Assembly (NCBI RefSeq): GCF_021216675.1 | Contig: NZ_CP086120.1 | Coordinates: 3,966,501 to 4,030,500 of the forward strand | DNA: 64,000 bases | Source: Streptomyces gobiensis | GTDB lineage: Bacteria > Actinomycetota > Actinomycetes > Streptomycetales > Streptomycetaceae | Direction: 5' to 3' | Shown: in pieces, positions 1-8,112 of the stretch | Numbering within the stretch: the stretch's first letter is position 1 | Layout: each line of letters opens with the position of its first letter | Position numbers and translations under genes: made by a program | The notes under the pieces: generated by a model | What the model was told of the DNA's origin: nothing | The model's database searches: none | What the model saw: only the letters and a program-made list of their open reading frames with translations

Positions 1-215
1 GGGTGCCGTGGGTGGGTGTCCCCGTATCCCGCCCCTTCCCGGAAACCGGGGCTGCGCCCCGGGGCCCCGGGGTGGCCGGTGCGGGCCGGTGGCCCCATGT
101 TGTGCCCACCCACAGCCCCTCGCGGGGCTGCGAGTGCCCACAACACTGTGGGGGCCTGGGGGCGTTAGCCTCCAGTTTCGGGAAGGGGCCGGGTTAGGGG
201 AATCCCTCCGCCGGC
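1..215. repeat. Interspersed intergenic repeat, family A copy 1
   Basis: Nearly the same sequence, reversed and complemented, occurs at 24790-25010. Shared landmarks are GTGGGTGGGTGTCCCCGTAT, the GGGGCTGCGCCCCGGGGCCCCGGGG-like hairpin cluster, GCGGGCCGGTGGC, GTTGTGCCCACC, the CAGCCCCTCGCGGGGCTG hairpin, GAGTGCCCACAAC and a closing TTCGGGAAGGGG. It carries no convincing gene. It lies downstream of the Fur-family gene. The copy runs off the left edge of the window. Confidence 0.8.
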
Positions 216-248
216 AACGGCGCTCAGCCACCACCGACGGACGGAGTC

Positions 249-265
249 CGGCGCCGGGGGCGCCG
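249..265 (-). terminator. Short GC hairpin after catR
   Basis: GGCGCC, a three-base loop and GGCGCC (about 7 bp of stem) lie just past the catR stop codon. It has no T-tract, as is usual in Streptomyces, so a terminator role is only plausible. Confidence 0.35.
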
Positions 266-275
266 TTAAGAACCG

Positions 276-695
276 TTAAGCAGAGGTGGCGCAGGTTGGG
301 CAGAGGCCCCGGTAGGTGACGGTCGCCTCGGAGACGGTGAAGCCGAAGCGTTCCGCTTCGGGAAGCGCGGCGATGGGATCGCCCGCCGGGTGCACATCAC
401 GGATGGTCCCGCACCGCGCACACACCAGGTGCTGGTGAGTGTGGTGCGCGTTCGGGTCGTACCGCTTCGCGCGGCCGTCCGTGCTCACCTCAATGACCTC
501 GCCGATCGCGACGAGCTCACTCAGCGTGTTGTAGACCGTCGCACGTGCGATCTCCGGCAGCAGCTCCGCCGCACGCGCGTGCACCTCATCGGCCGTGTAG
601 TGGACGTGATCCCCGTTGAGGACCTCGGCAACGACTCGCCGCTGAGCGGTAAGCCGCCAGCCGCGATCGCGGAGCCGTTCCAGCAGGTCACTCAT
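276..695 (-). CDS. catR: Fur-family peroxide/metal-responsive repressor
   Basis: A 139-residue Fur-superfamily regulator. The N-terminal winged helix contains LTAQRRVVAEVL and the recognition segment ARATVYNTLSELV. The C-terminal half has the metal-binding HHTHQHLVCARCG segment and a second CPTC pair, giving the two CxxC zinc sites typical of PerR/CatR-type repressors. I chose the ATG at 695 because GGTGGGA precedes it; an in-frame GTG lies nine bases upstream. It diverges from a catalase gene, and a 17-bp palindrome lies between them, so repression of the catalase gene and of itself, relieved by peroxide oxidation, is the likely role. FurA-type iron sensing cannot be excluded from sequence alone. 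Confidence 0.9.
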   Translation of the reverse strand: MSDLLERLRDRGWRLTAQRRVVAEVLNGDHVHYTADEVHARAAELLPEIARATVYNTLSELVAIGEVIEVSTDGRAKRYDPNAHHTHQHLVCARCGTIRDVHPAGDPIAALPEAERFGFTVSEATVTYRGLCPTCATSA

Positions 696-781
696 CAATC
701 CCACCCATCGTTCAGGTAGACCCAGCTTAGCAGTGGGTCACTCTATGGCCAGACGTTGTACGGCCTTTATGCCTGTCTTGA

Positions 782-798
782 CTTAGACATAGTCTAAG
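782..798. promoter_or_regulatory. Fur/CatR-type operator
   Basis: CTTAGACATAGTCTAAG is a perfect 7-3-7 inverted repeat in the 157-bp gap between the Fur-family gene and katA. It is AT-rich against a GC-rich background and matches the style of PerR/CatR/FurA boxes in actinobacteria. It sits about 55 bp before the katA start, where a repressor would block its promoter. Confidence 0.8.
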
Positions 799-852
799 GT
801 AGGCTCGGGACTCGGCGAAAGCCAAGGGACAGGACAGAGCGCAGGAGGCGTA

Positions 853-2319
853 GTGACTGCTCAGAGTGAGACCACTGGACCGCTGACCACGGAAGCCGGT
901 GCGCCGGTCGCGGACAACCAGAACAGCCAGACGGCGGGCGTCGGCGGCCCGGTCCTGGTCCAGGACCAGCTTCTGCTGGAGAAGCTCGCCCACTTCAACC
1001 GGGAGCGCATCCCGGAGCGGATCGTGCACGCCCGGGGTGCCGGCGCGTACGGGAAGTTCACCGTGACCGCCGATGTCACCCAGTACACCCGGGCGAAGTT
1101 CCTCTCCGAGGTCGGCAAGGAGACCGAGACTTTCCTGCGCTTCTCCACTGTCGCGGGCAACCTCGGTGCGGCGGACGCGGTGCGTGACCCGCGTGGCTTC
1201 GCGCTGAAGTTCTACACCGAGGAGGGCAACTACGACCTCGTCGGCAACAACACGCCGGTGTTCTTCATCAAGGACGCCATCAAGTTCCCCGACTTCATCC
1301 ACACCCAGAAGCGCGACCCGTACACCGGCTCGCAGGGGGCGGACAACGTCTGGGACTTCTGGGGCCTGTCGCCCGAGTCCACCCACCAGGTGACCTGGCT
1401 CTTCGGTGACCGTGGCATCCCGGCCTCGTACCGCCATATGAACGGCTACGGTTCCCACACCTTCCAGTGGAACAACGCGGCCGGTGAGGTCTTCTGGGTC
1501 AAGTACCACTTCAAGACCGACCAGGGCATCAAGACCCTCACCCAGGAAGAGGCTGACGTCCTGGCGGGCAAGGACCCGGACAGCCACCAGCGCGACCTGC
1601 GGGAGTCCATCGAGCGTGGTGACTTCCCGACCTGGACCGTGCAGGTGCAGATCATGCCGGCGGCCGAGGCGGCCAACTACCGCTTCAACCCCTTCGACCT
1701 GACCAAGGTCTGGCCGCACGAGGACTACCCGCCGATCGAGATCGGCAAGCTGGAGCTCAACCGCAATCCGGAGAACATCTTCGCCGAGGTCGAGCAGTCG
1801 ATCTTCTCCCCGCACCACTTTGTGCCGGGTATCGGTCCGTCTCCGGACAAGATGCTCCAGGGCCGTCTCTTCGCCTACGGCGACGCCCACCGCTACCGCG
1901 TCGGCATCAACGCCGACCATCTGCCCGTCAACCGTCCGCACGCCACCGAGGCCCGTACGCACGGCCGGGACGGCGTGATGTACGACGGGCGCCACGGCCG
2001 TACGAAGAACTACGAGCCGAACAGCTTCGGCGGGCCCTTCCAGACCGACAAGCCGCTCTGGGAGCCGACGACGACCACCGGCATCACCGCCGATCTCCCG
2101 GCTCCCTCGCACGCCGAGGACGACGACTTCGTCCAGGCGGGCAACCTCTACCGGCTGATGTCGGAGGACGAGAAGGAGCGCCTGATCAACAACCTCGCGG
2201 GCTTTATCTCCAAGGTCTCGCGGGATGACATCGCCCAGCGGGCCATCGAGAACTTCCGCAAGGCGGATGAGGACTACGGCAAGCGGCTGGAAGCCGCGGT
2301 CCAGGCTCTGCTCGGCTAA
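853..2319 (+). CDS. katA: Monofunctional haem catalase
   Basis: A 488-residue small-subunit catalase that dismutates hydrogen peroxide to water and oxygen in the cytoplasm. Visible signatures are the distal His in RIVHARGAGAYG (about residue 59), the catalytic Asn in NNTPVFFIKD, RHMNGYGSHTF, and the proximal haem Tyr in RLFAYGDAHRYRVG (about residue 342). Length is normal for the clade. The GTG start follows GCAGGAGG. The Fur-family gene and the intervening palindrome indicate peroxide-inducible expression. About 40 bp of the 3' end of the gene is imperfectly repeated just downstream of the stop codon. Confidence 0.97.
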   Translation: MTAQSETTGPLTTEAGAPVADNQNSQTAGVGGPVLVQDQLLLEKLAHFNRERIPERIVHARGAGAYGKFTVTADVTQYTRAKFLSEVGKETETFLRFSTVAGNLGAADAVRDPRGFALKFYTEEGNYDLVGNNTPVFFIKDAIKFPDFIHTQKRDPYTGSQGADNVWDFWGLSPESTHQVTWLFGDRGIPASYRHMNGYGSHTFQWNNAAGEVFWVKYHFKTDQGIKTLTQEEADVLAGKDPDSHQRDLRESIERGDFPTWTVQVQIMPAAEAANYRFNPFDLTKVWPHEDYPPIEIGKLELNRNPENIFAEVEQSIFSPHHFVPGIGPSPDKMLQGRLFAYGDAHRYRVGINADHLPVNRPHATEARTHGRDGVMYDGRHGRTKNYEPNSFGGPFQTDKPLWEPTTTTGITADLPAPSHAEDDDFVQAGNLYRLMSEDEKERLINNLAGFISKVSRDDIAQRAIENFRKADEDYGKRLEAAVQALLG

Positions 2320-2398
2320 GCCACAGCCACTGGTGGAGTGGCTGCTCAGACCGCGGCAAGCGGTTGAAGAACCGCGGTCCAGGCCCTGCGCGGTTGAT
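2281..2398 (+). repeat. Duplicated tail of katA
   Basis: Bases 2281-2320 (the last codons of katA plus the stop) and 2358-2398 align along about 40 bp with one indel. Both share AAGCGG, then CCGCGGTCCAGG, CTCTGC/CCCTGC and CGG. The second copy is untranslated. The intervening DNA holds two hairpins, CAGCCACT/AGTGGCTG and GACCGCGG/CCGCGGTC. Confidence 0.65.
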
Positions 2399-2419
2399 CG
2401 AGTGCTTGCCGCTTAGCCC

Positions 2420-2454
2420 GGAGGGGCCGGAAGCCAAGGGGCTCCGGCCCCTCC
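2420..2454. terminator. katA transcription terminator hairpin
   Basis: GGAGGGGCCGGA, an 11-base loop and TCCGGCCCCTCC form a perfect 12-bp stem between the convergent katA and CBS genes. It should work in either direction. Confidence 0.75.
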
Positions 2455-2477
2455 GGCGCATCCCAGTGCCAACCGCC

Positions 2478-2640
2478 TATGTTGTGGGCACTCGGGCCTC
2501 CCCCAGGCTTCGTCCGGGGGGACCCCCAGAGGGGCGTGGGGGCACCTCCCAGCGTTAGCTGGGGGAGGGTGGGCACAACGCCGCCCACCGGACCGCACCG
2601 GCCCCCAGGGGCCCGGGGCGAAGCCCCGCGCCTACGCGGG
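2478..2640. repeat. Interspersed intergenic repeat, family A copy 2
   Basis: This copy is in the orientation opposite to copy 1. It contains GTTGTGGGCACTCGGGC, an inserted GGGGGCACCTCCCAGCGTTA hairpin module, then GTGGGCACAACGCCGCCCAC, CCGCACCGG and GGCCCGGGGCGAAGCCCCG. It fills the gap between katA and the CBS-domain gene and slightly overlaps the latter's 3' end. Confidence 0.75.
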
Positions 2641-3042
2641 GACCGGCTCTGCGGGCTCCTCCCGGTTCCCCATCCAGCACCGCACGATGTCGCGGACCGA
2701 GACAATCCCGACCGGTTCACGGTCGCCCAGAACTATCAAGTGGCGAAAGCCGCCGCGGGTCATCGCCGCGGCCGCTTCGTCCAGCGTCCAGTCGGGTGCG
2801 GCGAAGACCACATCCGTCGTGGTGTGGGCATGGGCACTCTCCTGGTCAGGGTTCTGCCCGGCGCCCAGAGAGTTGAGGATGTCGCGCTCGGTCAGAATGC
2901 CGAGGCCGCTGTCGTCCGGATCAAGGACGACCGCCGCGCCGACCCGGCGGGCGGCCATCAGCTGAGCGGCCTGGCGGAGCGTATGAGCCGGGCCGATGGT
3001 GAGAACCACGGTACTCATGGCGTCGCGGACGAGGATGGGCAT
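2632..3042 (-). CDS. CBS-domain pair protein
   Basis: A 136-residue protein made almost entirely of two CBS motifs (Bateman module). The first spans about residues 1-60 (VRDAMSTVVLTIGPAHTLRQ, then LGILTERDIL). The second spans about residues 70-130 and ends in PVGIVSVRDIVR. Such stand-alone CBS pairs bind adenosine nucleotides and sense energy or redox state; the partner cannot be told from sequence. The ATG at 3042 was preferred over the longer frame because AGGAGGTGG lies upstream of it and homology starts there. The gene converges on katA, and its 3' end touches a family A repeat. Confidence 0.88.
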   Translation of the reverse strand: MPILVRDAMSTVVLTIGPAHTLRQAAQLMAARRVGAAVVLDPDDSGLGILTERDILNSLGAGQNPDQESAHAHTTTDVVFAAPDWTLDEAAAAMTRGGFRHLIVLGDREPVGIVSVRDIVRCWMGNREEPAEPVPA

Positions 3043-3174
3043 GATCGCGTGCCACCTCCTTGGCGGAATGGCGGGCAACGGCGGGGTCCGCTTGAGAGTG
3101 AATTCACAACCTCACAAGCGGGCGAGCCTTTATGTTCACACGCGACCGGGGGCACAACAAGGGGCCCGTCGGGG

Positions 3175-3969
3175 CTACCCGCGTAGGTAGTCCAGCAGCT
3201 CCTCGTGCAGCAGACCGTTCGACGCCGCCGCGTCCCCGCTGTGCGGCCCCTCACGTCCGTCGAGGCCGGTGAAGGTGCCACCCGACTCCTGCACGATCAC
3301 CGCGTTCGCGGCCATGTCCCACAGCGACAGCTCCGGCTCCGCACACATGTCCACCGATCCCTCGGCGACCATCATGTACGGCCAGAAGTCGCCGTAGGCC
3401 CGGGTGCGCCAGCAGTCCCGGGTCAGCTCCAGAAAGCCGCCCAGCTTGCCGCGCTCCTCCCAGCCGGTCAGTGAGGAGTACGCGAAGGACGCGTCCTGGA
3501 TCCGCCCGACCCGCGACACGTGCATCCGGGTCGCCGAGGACAGACTGCGCCCGGTGAAGGCGCCGCTGCCCTTCGCGGCCCACCAGCGGCGGTTCAGCGC
3601 GGGCGCCGATACGACCCCGACCACCGGCCGGTCGCCGCCCTCGCACCGATCCATCAGGGCGATCAGCGTGGCCCACACCGGCACCCCGCGCACATAGTTC
3701 TTGGTGCCGTCGATGGGGTCGATGACCCAGCGCCGTGGGCCGCTGCCCTCCATGCCGTATTCCTCGCCCAGCACGGCATCGCGTGGCCGCGCACGCTGCA
3801 GCTGGCTGCGGATCAGCTCCTCGGCGGCCTTGTCAGCCTCGCTGACCGGCGTCATATCGGGTTTGGTCTCGACCTTGAGGTCGAGCGCCTTGAATCGCTC
3901 CATGGTTGTGGCGTCGGCGGCGTCGGCCAGCACATGGGCTAGACGCAGATCATCGTGGTAGTCCGGCAT
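3175..3969 (-). CDS. hisN: Histidinol-phosphatase, inositol monophosphatase fold
   Basis: A 264-residue Mg-dependent phosphatase. Metal-binding motifs of the family are clear: GEEYG, WVIDPIDGTKNYVRG and LSLWDMAANAVIVQESGG. Actinobacteria use this IMPase-type enzyme, HisN, for the histidinol-phosphate to histidinol step, and the position beside rsgA-aroA matches the S. coelicolor gene assigned to histidine synthesis. The start MPDYHDDLRLA gives the normal family length; the open frame extends further upstream only into the promoter region. It diverges from a TetR-type gene. An inositol-phosphatase specificity remains possible. Confidence 0.88.
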   Translation of the reverse strand: MPDYHDDLRLAHVLADAADATTMERFKALDLKVETKPDMTPVSEADKAAEELIRSQLQRARPRDAVLGEEYGMEGSGPRRWVIDPIDGTKNYVRGVPVWATLIALMDRCEGGDRPVVGVVSAPALNRRWWAAKGSGAFTGRSLSSATRMHVSRVGRIQDASFAYSSLTGWEERGKLGGFLELTRDCWRTRAYGDFWPYMMVAEGSVDMCAEPELSLWDMAANAVIVQESGGTFTGLDGREGPHSGDAAASNGLLHEELLDYLRG

Positions 3970-4013
3970 GAGCGAACAGTATCCAGTGCGTACAAGCCGG
4001 GCCACTGGGCCAT

Positions 4014-4059
4014 ACCTAGGTGGGTGTGTCCTAGGTCTGTCCGGGGAGTGTCTTGACAC
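4014..4059. promoter_or_regulatory. Candidate TetR operators between hisN and the TetR gene
   Basis: ACCTAGG, nine bases and CCTAGGT form a 23-bp inverted repeat at 4014-4036. A second palindrome, GTGTC-TT-GACAC at 4048-4059, overlaps a TTGACA-like -35 element reading toward the regulator. Both lie in the 148-bp divergent gap. The size and symmetry suit a TetR dimer; binding is inferred. Confidence 0.5.
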
Positions 4060-4117
4060 CAAGTGGCGGCACGTCAATTCTGTGCCGCAGGGCCGCTGTC
4101 GGGCTCGGGAGGGAAAT

Positions 4118-4678
4118 ATGCCCACTGCGCGTGAGTCCCTGCTGACCGCTGCCCAGACCGCTCTCGACGGCAGGCCGTGGACCACCGTCCGTATGGTCGA
4201 TGTGGCCGCCCTGGCCGGAGTCTCGCGGCAGACCCTCTACAACGAGTTCGGCTCCAAGGAGGGCCTTGGCGCCGCGCTGGTCAGGCGCCGGGTCGAGATC
4301 TTTGTGGAGGGCGCGGCCGAGGCCACTTCGACCGCGCGCCGCGATGGCGCCGACCCCTCGGTGTGCTGTGCGTCGGCCGCCGTGTGGATGCTGCACCGGG
4401 CTCGTGAAGAACCACTCGTCCGGGCCGCCCTCACCGGCTGCTGGAGCTCCCGGCTGCCGCTGCCCGACGGACCGCCGGAGCGGCTGCTGGAGCGGCTGTG
4501 TGACCGTATGGTCCTCGCGCTGGCGGGAGAGGGGCTGCGGATACGCCGGGCCTGTGAGTCGGGGCTGCGGCTCGCGCTCTCCTACGTTGTCGCACCACCC
4601 GCCGAGCCGGAGGCGGCCGCACGGGTGGCCGACGCGGTCAGCGCACTGCTGGAGCGGCCCGCCCCGGCGGCGGGCTGA
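4118..4678 (+). CDS. TetR-family transcriptional regulator
   Basis: A 186-residue regulator. The N-terminal helix-turn-helix is typical: LLTAAQTALDGRPWTTVRMV, then VAALAGVSRQTLYNEFGSKEGL (about residues 25-50). The remaining all-helical ligand-binding domain has no recognised ligand signature. The ATG at 4118 is preceded by GGGAGGGAAAT. The gene stands alone, divergent from hisN and convergent with rsgA, so self-regulation through the palindromes upstream and possibly control of hisN are the simplest hypotheses. Confidence 0.88.
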   Translation: MPTARESLLTAAQTALDGRPWTTVRMVDVAALAGVSRQTLYNEFGSKEGLGAALVRRRVEIFVEGAAEATSTARRDGADPSVCCASAAVWMLHRAREEPLVRAALTGCWSSRLPLPDGPPERLLERLCDRMVLALAGEGLRIRRACESGLRLALSYVVAPPAEPEAAARVADAVSALLERPAPAAG

Positions 4679-4687
4679 GCCGGTCGG

Positions 4688-5680
4688 TCAGTCACCCTCG
4701 CGGCGCTCCCGTGTCGACAGCAGACGGCGCAGTGAATACAGCCGCGCCGGGTCGGCGTGGCCCTCGGCGACCCAGGCGTCCAGGGCGCAGTCCGGCTCGT
4801 CGTGGCTGCAGGCGCGCGGGCAGCCTTCGGTGCCCGGCTCCAGATCGGGGAAGGCCTGGATGACGCGGGAGGGGTCCACATGGTTCAGCCCGAAGGAGCG
4901 CAGCCCCGGGGTGTCGATGACCCAGCCTTCCATGTCCGGCAGTGGCAGCGCGAGCGCCGAGGTGGTGGTGTGGCGGCCGCGCCCGGTGATCACATTGACC
5001 TCCCCGGTGGCCCGCTGGCGCTCCGGGACCAGATTGTTGACCAGAGTGGTCTTGCCCACCCCGGAGTGCCCGATGAAGGCAGTGATCCGGCCGGTCAGCA
5101 GCGCCCGTACCTCATCCGTGGGCTCCTCGCGGTTGACGGCCACGGCCCGGACCCCCAGCGGCTCGTAGCTGGCCAGCAGCGATTCGGCCGGTGCCAGGTC
5201 GGACTTGGTGAGCACAAGCAGCGGCTCCAGGCCCGCGTCATAGGCGGCCACCAGGCAGCGGTCGATCAGCCGGGGCCGTGGCTCCGGATCGGCGAGCGCG
5301 GTGACGATCGCCAGCTGATCGGCGTTGGCGACGACAACTCGCTCAAAAGGGTCGTCGTCATCGGCCGTACGCCGTAGCACGGAGACCCGCTTCTCGACCC
5401 GGACGATCCGCGCCAGAGTGTCCTTCTCCCCGGACAGATCGCCGACGACCGCGACCCGGTCACCGACCACCACGCCCTTACGCCCCAGCTCCCGGGCCTT
5501 CATCGCGGTGATGGTGCGGTCTTCCACCAGACAGGTGATCCGCCCCCGGTCGACGGTCAGGACGAAGCCCTCGGCGGCGTCCTCGTGCTTGGGGCGGATG
5601 TGGGTACGCGGACGGCTGCCCCTGCGGCCCGGGCGGACCCGGATGTCGTCCTCATCCGTGTGCTTGCCGTAGCGACGCAT
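4688..5680 (-). CDS. rsgA: Ribosome small subunit-dependent GTPase A
   Basis: A 330-residue circularly permuted GTPase that helps mature the 30S subunit. The N-terminal OB-fold (about residues 35-100) is followed by the G motifs in permuted order: G4 LTKSDL, then the P-loop GHSGVGKTTLVN, then G3 DTPGLRSFGL. A C-terminal zinc-binding segment CPRACSHDEPDC completes the family pattern. The start MRRYGKHTDEDD is 13 bp after the aroA stop, so the two are probably co-transcribed. This is the usual actinobacterial aroA-rsgA arrangement. Confidence 0.95.
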   Translation of the reverse strand: MRRYGKHTDEDDIRVRPGRRGSRPRTHIRPKHEDAAEGFVLTVDRGRITCLVEDRTITAMKARELGRKGVVVGDRVAVVGDLSGEKDTLARIVRVEKRVSVLRRTADDDDPFERVVVANADQLAIVTALADPEPRPRLIDRCLVAAYDAGLEPLLVLTKSDLAPAESLLASYEPLGVRAVAVNREEPTDEVRALLTGRITAFIGHSGVGKTTLVNNLVPERQRATGEVNVITGRGRHTTTSALALPLPDMEGWVIDTPGLRSFGLNHVDPSRVIQAFPDLEPGTEGCPRACSHDEPDCALDAWVAEGHADPARLYSLRRLLSTRERREGD

Positions 5681-5693
5681 GGCGCGAGCCCTC

Positions 5694-7031
5694 TCAGGCT
5701 CTCTCACCGAGCATGCCGTGCCAGAGTTCGGGGAAGTCCGGCAGGGTCTTGGCGGTGGTGGCGATGTTCTCCACCGCGACATCCGGGACCGTCAGGCCCA
5801 GCAGCGCCCCGGCGGTGGCCAGCCGGTGGTCCTCGTAGGTATGGAAGGTGCCGCCGTGCAGCGTGCGGGGGCGGATCAGCAGCCCGTCGGCGGTCTCGGT
5901 GACATCGCCGCCGAGGCCGTTGATCTCCTTGGTGAGCGCCGCCAGCCGGTCCGTCTCATGCAGCCGCAGATGTGCCACGCCCCGCAGTACCGACTCGGAG
6001 TCGGCCAGCGCCGCGACCGCCGCGATGCCCGGGGTCAGCTCACCCACATCGCTGAGGTCCACGTCGATGCCCTGGACCTTGCCGGTGCCGGTGAAGGTCA
6101 GCCCACGCTCGTCCAGCTCACAGCTGCCGCCCATGGCGGTGAAGATCTCCCGCAGCGCGTCCCCGGGCTGGGTGGTGTGCGCGGGCCAGTCCGGGATGGT
6201 GACCCGGCCGCCGGTGATGAGCGCGGCGGCGAGGAAGGGCTGCGCGTTGGAGAGATCCGGCTCCACCACGAGATCACGGCCGAGCAGCGCGCCCGCGGTG
6301 ACCCGCCACACATTGGGCTCGCCCCCCGACTCCGGGGTGTCCACCTGGGCGCCGGCGGCGCGCAGCATGTCCACCGTCATCCGGATATGCGGCATCGACG
6401 GCAGGACGCCCCCGGTGTGCCGCACCTCGACGCCCTGGTTGAAGCGCGGGCCGGAGAGCAGCAGGGCGCTGACGAACTGGCTGGAGGAGGAGGCGTCGAT
6501 CTCCACCGGGCCGCCGGTGAGTGAGCCACCACCGTGCACGGTCATCGGAAGCGCGCCGCGTCCGTCGTCATCGACCCGGGCGCCGAGCGCGCGCAACGCG
6601 TCAATGACGCCATGCAAAGGACGCTCATACGAGCGGGGGTCGCCGTCAAAGCGAATGGGTCCGTCAGCCAATGCGGCGACGGGCGGCAGGAAGCGCATCA
6701 CGGTGCCCGCGTTGCCGACATCGACCGTGGCCGGGCCGTGCAGCCCGGCGGGGATGACCCGCCAGGCGTCGCCGCCGAGGCCGGGATCGACCACCGCGGC
6801 GGAGCTGCTGTTGGGCAGGGCCTCGATGCCGACCCCGAGCGTGCGCAGCGCCTCGGTCATCAGCAGGGTGTCGCGGGAGCGCAGTGGGCGGCGGATCCAG
6901 CCGGGCTCGGCGGCGAGTGCGGCGAGGACAAGTGCGCGGTTGGTGACCGACTTCGATCCGGGCACGGTGACGGTCGCGTCGACGGGGCCGGAGGCGAGCG
7001 GCGCGGGCCAGAGAGCGGTGTTGTCGGTCAT
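5694..7031 (-). CDS. aroA: EPSP synthase (3-phosphoshikimate 1-carboxyvinyltransferase)
   Basis: A 445-residue enzyme of the shikimate pathway that joins phosphoenolpyruvate to shikimate 3-phosphate on the way to chorismate and the aromatic amino acids. Family signatures are TVPGSKSVTNRALVLAAL near the N-terminus, DVGNAGTVMRFLPPVAA (the PEP-site glycine loop), the phosphate-binding Ser cluster SSSSQFVSALLLSGPRF, and LRLHETDRLAALTKEI. The length is normal. The gene is upstream of rsgA with a short gap; the M50-like gene further upstream is on the same strand but 76 bp away. Confidence 0.97.
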   Translation of the reverse strand: MTDNTALWPAPLASGPVDATVTVPGSKSVTNRALVLAALAAEPGWIRRPLRSRDTLLMTEALRTLGVGIEALPNSSSAAVVDPGLGGDAWRVIPAGLHGPATVDVGNAGTVMRFLPPVAALADGPIRFDGDPRSYERPLHGVIDALRALGARVDDDGRGALPMTVHGGGSLTGGPVEIDASSSSQFVSALLLSGPRFNQGVEVRHTGGVLPSMPHIRMTVDMLRAAGAQVDTPESGGEPNVWRVTAGALLGRDLVVEPDLSNAQPFLAAALITGGRVTIPDWPAHTTQPGDALREIFTAMGGSCELDERGLTFTGTGKVQGIDVDLSDVGELTPGIAAVAALADSESVLRGVAHLRLHETDRLAALTKEINGLGGDVTETADGLLIRPRTLHGGTFHTYEDHRLATAGALLGLTVPDVAVENIATTAKTLPDFPELWHGMLGERA

Positions 7032-7107
7032 GGCCTTTACTTTAGTGGCTCGCCCGGGGTGAGCTTCTTGATCAAAAGAGCGGAAACCGGACTGAAACAG
7101 ATCGCTG

Positions 7108-7821
7108 CTAACGGGCGAGCAGCCAACGGCCGCCGCCGATCAGTGAACAGAGCGCGACGGTGTGAAAGAACAACAGCCAGGCGCCCGCGGGCACATTGGT
7201 GAGCCGGTGGAGCTGATCGGCGTCCGAGTCCGGCGCCCCACCCCGGCGCCGCTTGCCCTGCAGCTCAAACACGGGACGTACGCCCCCGAGCAGCAGAAAC
7301 CAGACCACGCCATAGGCGAAAGCCGCCTGGACCTCCGGACCGGTCAGCCAGGAGACCAGGAAGAACGCGGCCCCGGTAAGAACGACGGTCAGTGCCCCAT
7401 ACGCATTACGGATCATCACCAGCATCGCCAGCAGCAGCGCCGTGGCTCCCCACAGCGGCAGGGTGATGTGCCCCGCGACCAGCAGCCACGCCCCACCCAG
7501 CCCCAGCAGGGAGGGCGCCGTGTACCCGGCGGCGGCCGTCAGCACCATGCCGATCCCCGTCGGCTTACCCCGCGAAACGGTCAGCCCGGAGGTATCCGAA
7601 TGCAGCCGTATCCCCTGGAGCCGCCGCCCGGTCAGCAACGCGATCAGCCCATGCCCGCCCTCGTGCGCGATGGTCACCGCGTTCCGGGTGATCCGCCAGG
7701 ACGGCCGGGCGCCCACCACGGCGAGCGCCACCAGCCCGGTCGCGATGACCAGCCACAGCTCCGGATCCGGCTGCGTCCCGAGAACGCGGTCCCATATGTC
7801 GGCTATCTTCTCAGCGTTCAT
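7108..7821 (-). CDS. M50-like membrane metallopeptidase homologue
   Basis: A 237-residue multi-pass membrane protein with the zinc-peptidase motif HEGGH in TIAHEGGHGLIALLTGRRL (about residue 53), followed by several hydrophobic segments. This is the M50B-like family common in actinobacteria. A convincing third zinc ligand (NxxPxxxLDGG) as in true site-2 proteases is not visible, so proteolytic activity is uncertain. AAGGGGAGCC precedes the ATG. It is followed by aroA and rsgA on the same strand. Confidence 0.82.
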   Translation of the reverse strand: MNAEKIADIWDRVLGTQPDPELWLVIATGLVALAVVGARPSWRITRNAVTIAHEGGHGLIALLTGRRLQGIRLHSDTSGLTVSRGKPTGIGMVLTAAAGYTAPSLLGLGGAWLLVAGHITLPLWGATALLLAMLVMIRNAYGALTVVLTGAAFFLVSWLTGPEVQAAFAYGVVWFLLLGGVRPVFELQGKRRRGGAPDSDADQLHRLTNVPAGAWLLFFHTVALCSLIGGGRWLLAR

Positions 7822-8112
7822 GGCTCCCCTTGCTCCCCCTGCCCCGACACAGACGGCCTTGAGCCTAAGCGCCGAGGAAGGCTGCCGGGGAATGACGCCC
7901 GCGGTCGCCGTACGGCTCCTTCCGTGGCCGGATGGTTACGAGATCGCTCCCGTTGCACGTACAACCTTTTTCGATGGTGACGAGCGTCACTGGGCTGTTT
8001 GGGAACCGATCACGGATGTCCGTTTTCGGGCCTGGCCGTTTCGGTGACCTTGGGCATACGTTCTGCCGTCAACTGTCCTTACGGGATCTTCTATGTGTCT
8101 GAGGTGTGGTTC

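Noticed and set aside
727..2112. A 461-codon minus-strand frame over katA
   Set aside because: It is antisense to an intact catalase gene, has no motifs and would read through the catR-katA operator region.
2479..3186. A 235-codon plus-strand frame across repeat copy 2 and the CBS gene
   Set aside because: It begins inside a repeat and runs antisense to the CBS domains; no ribosome-binding site.
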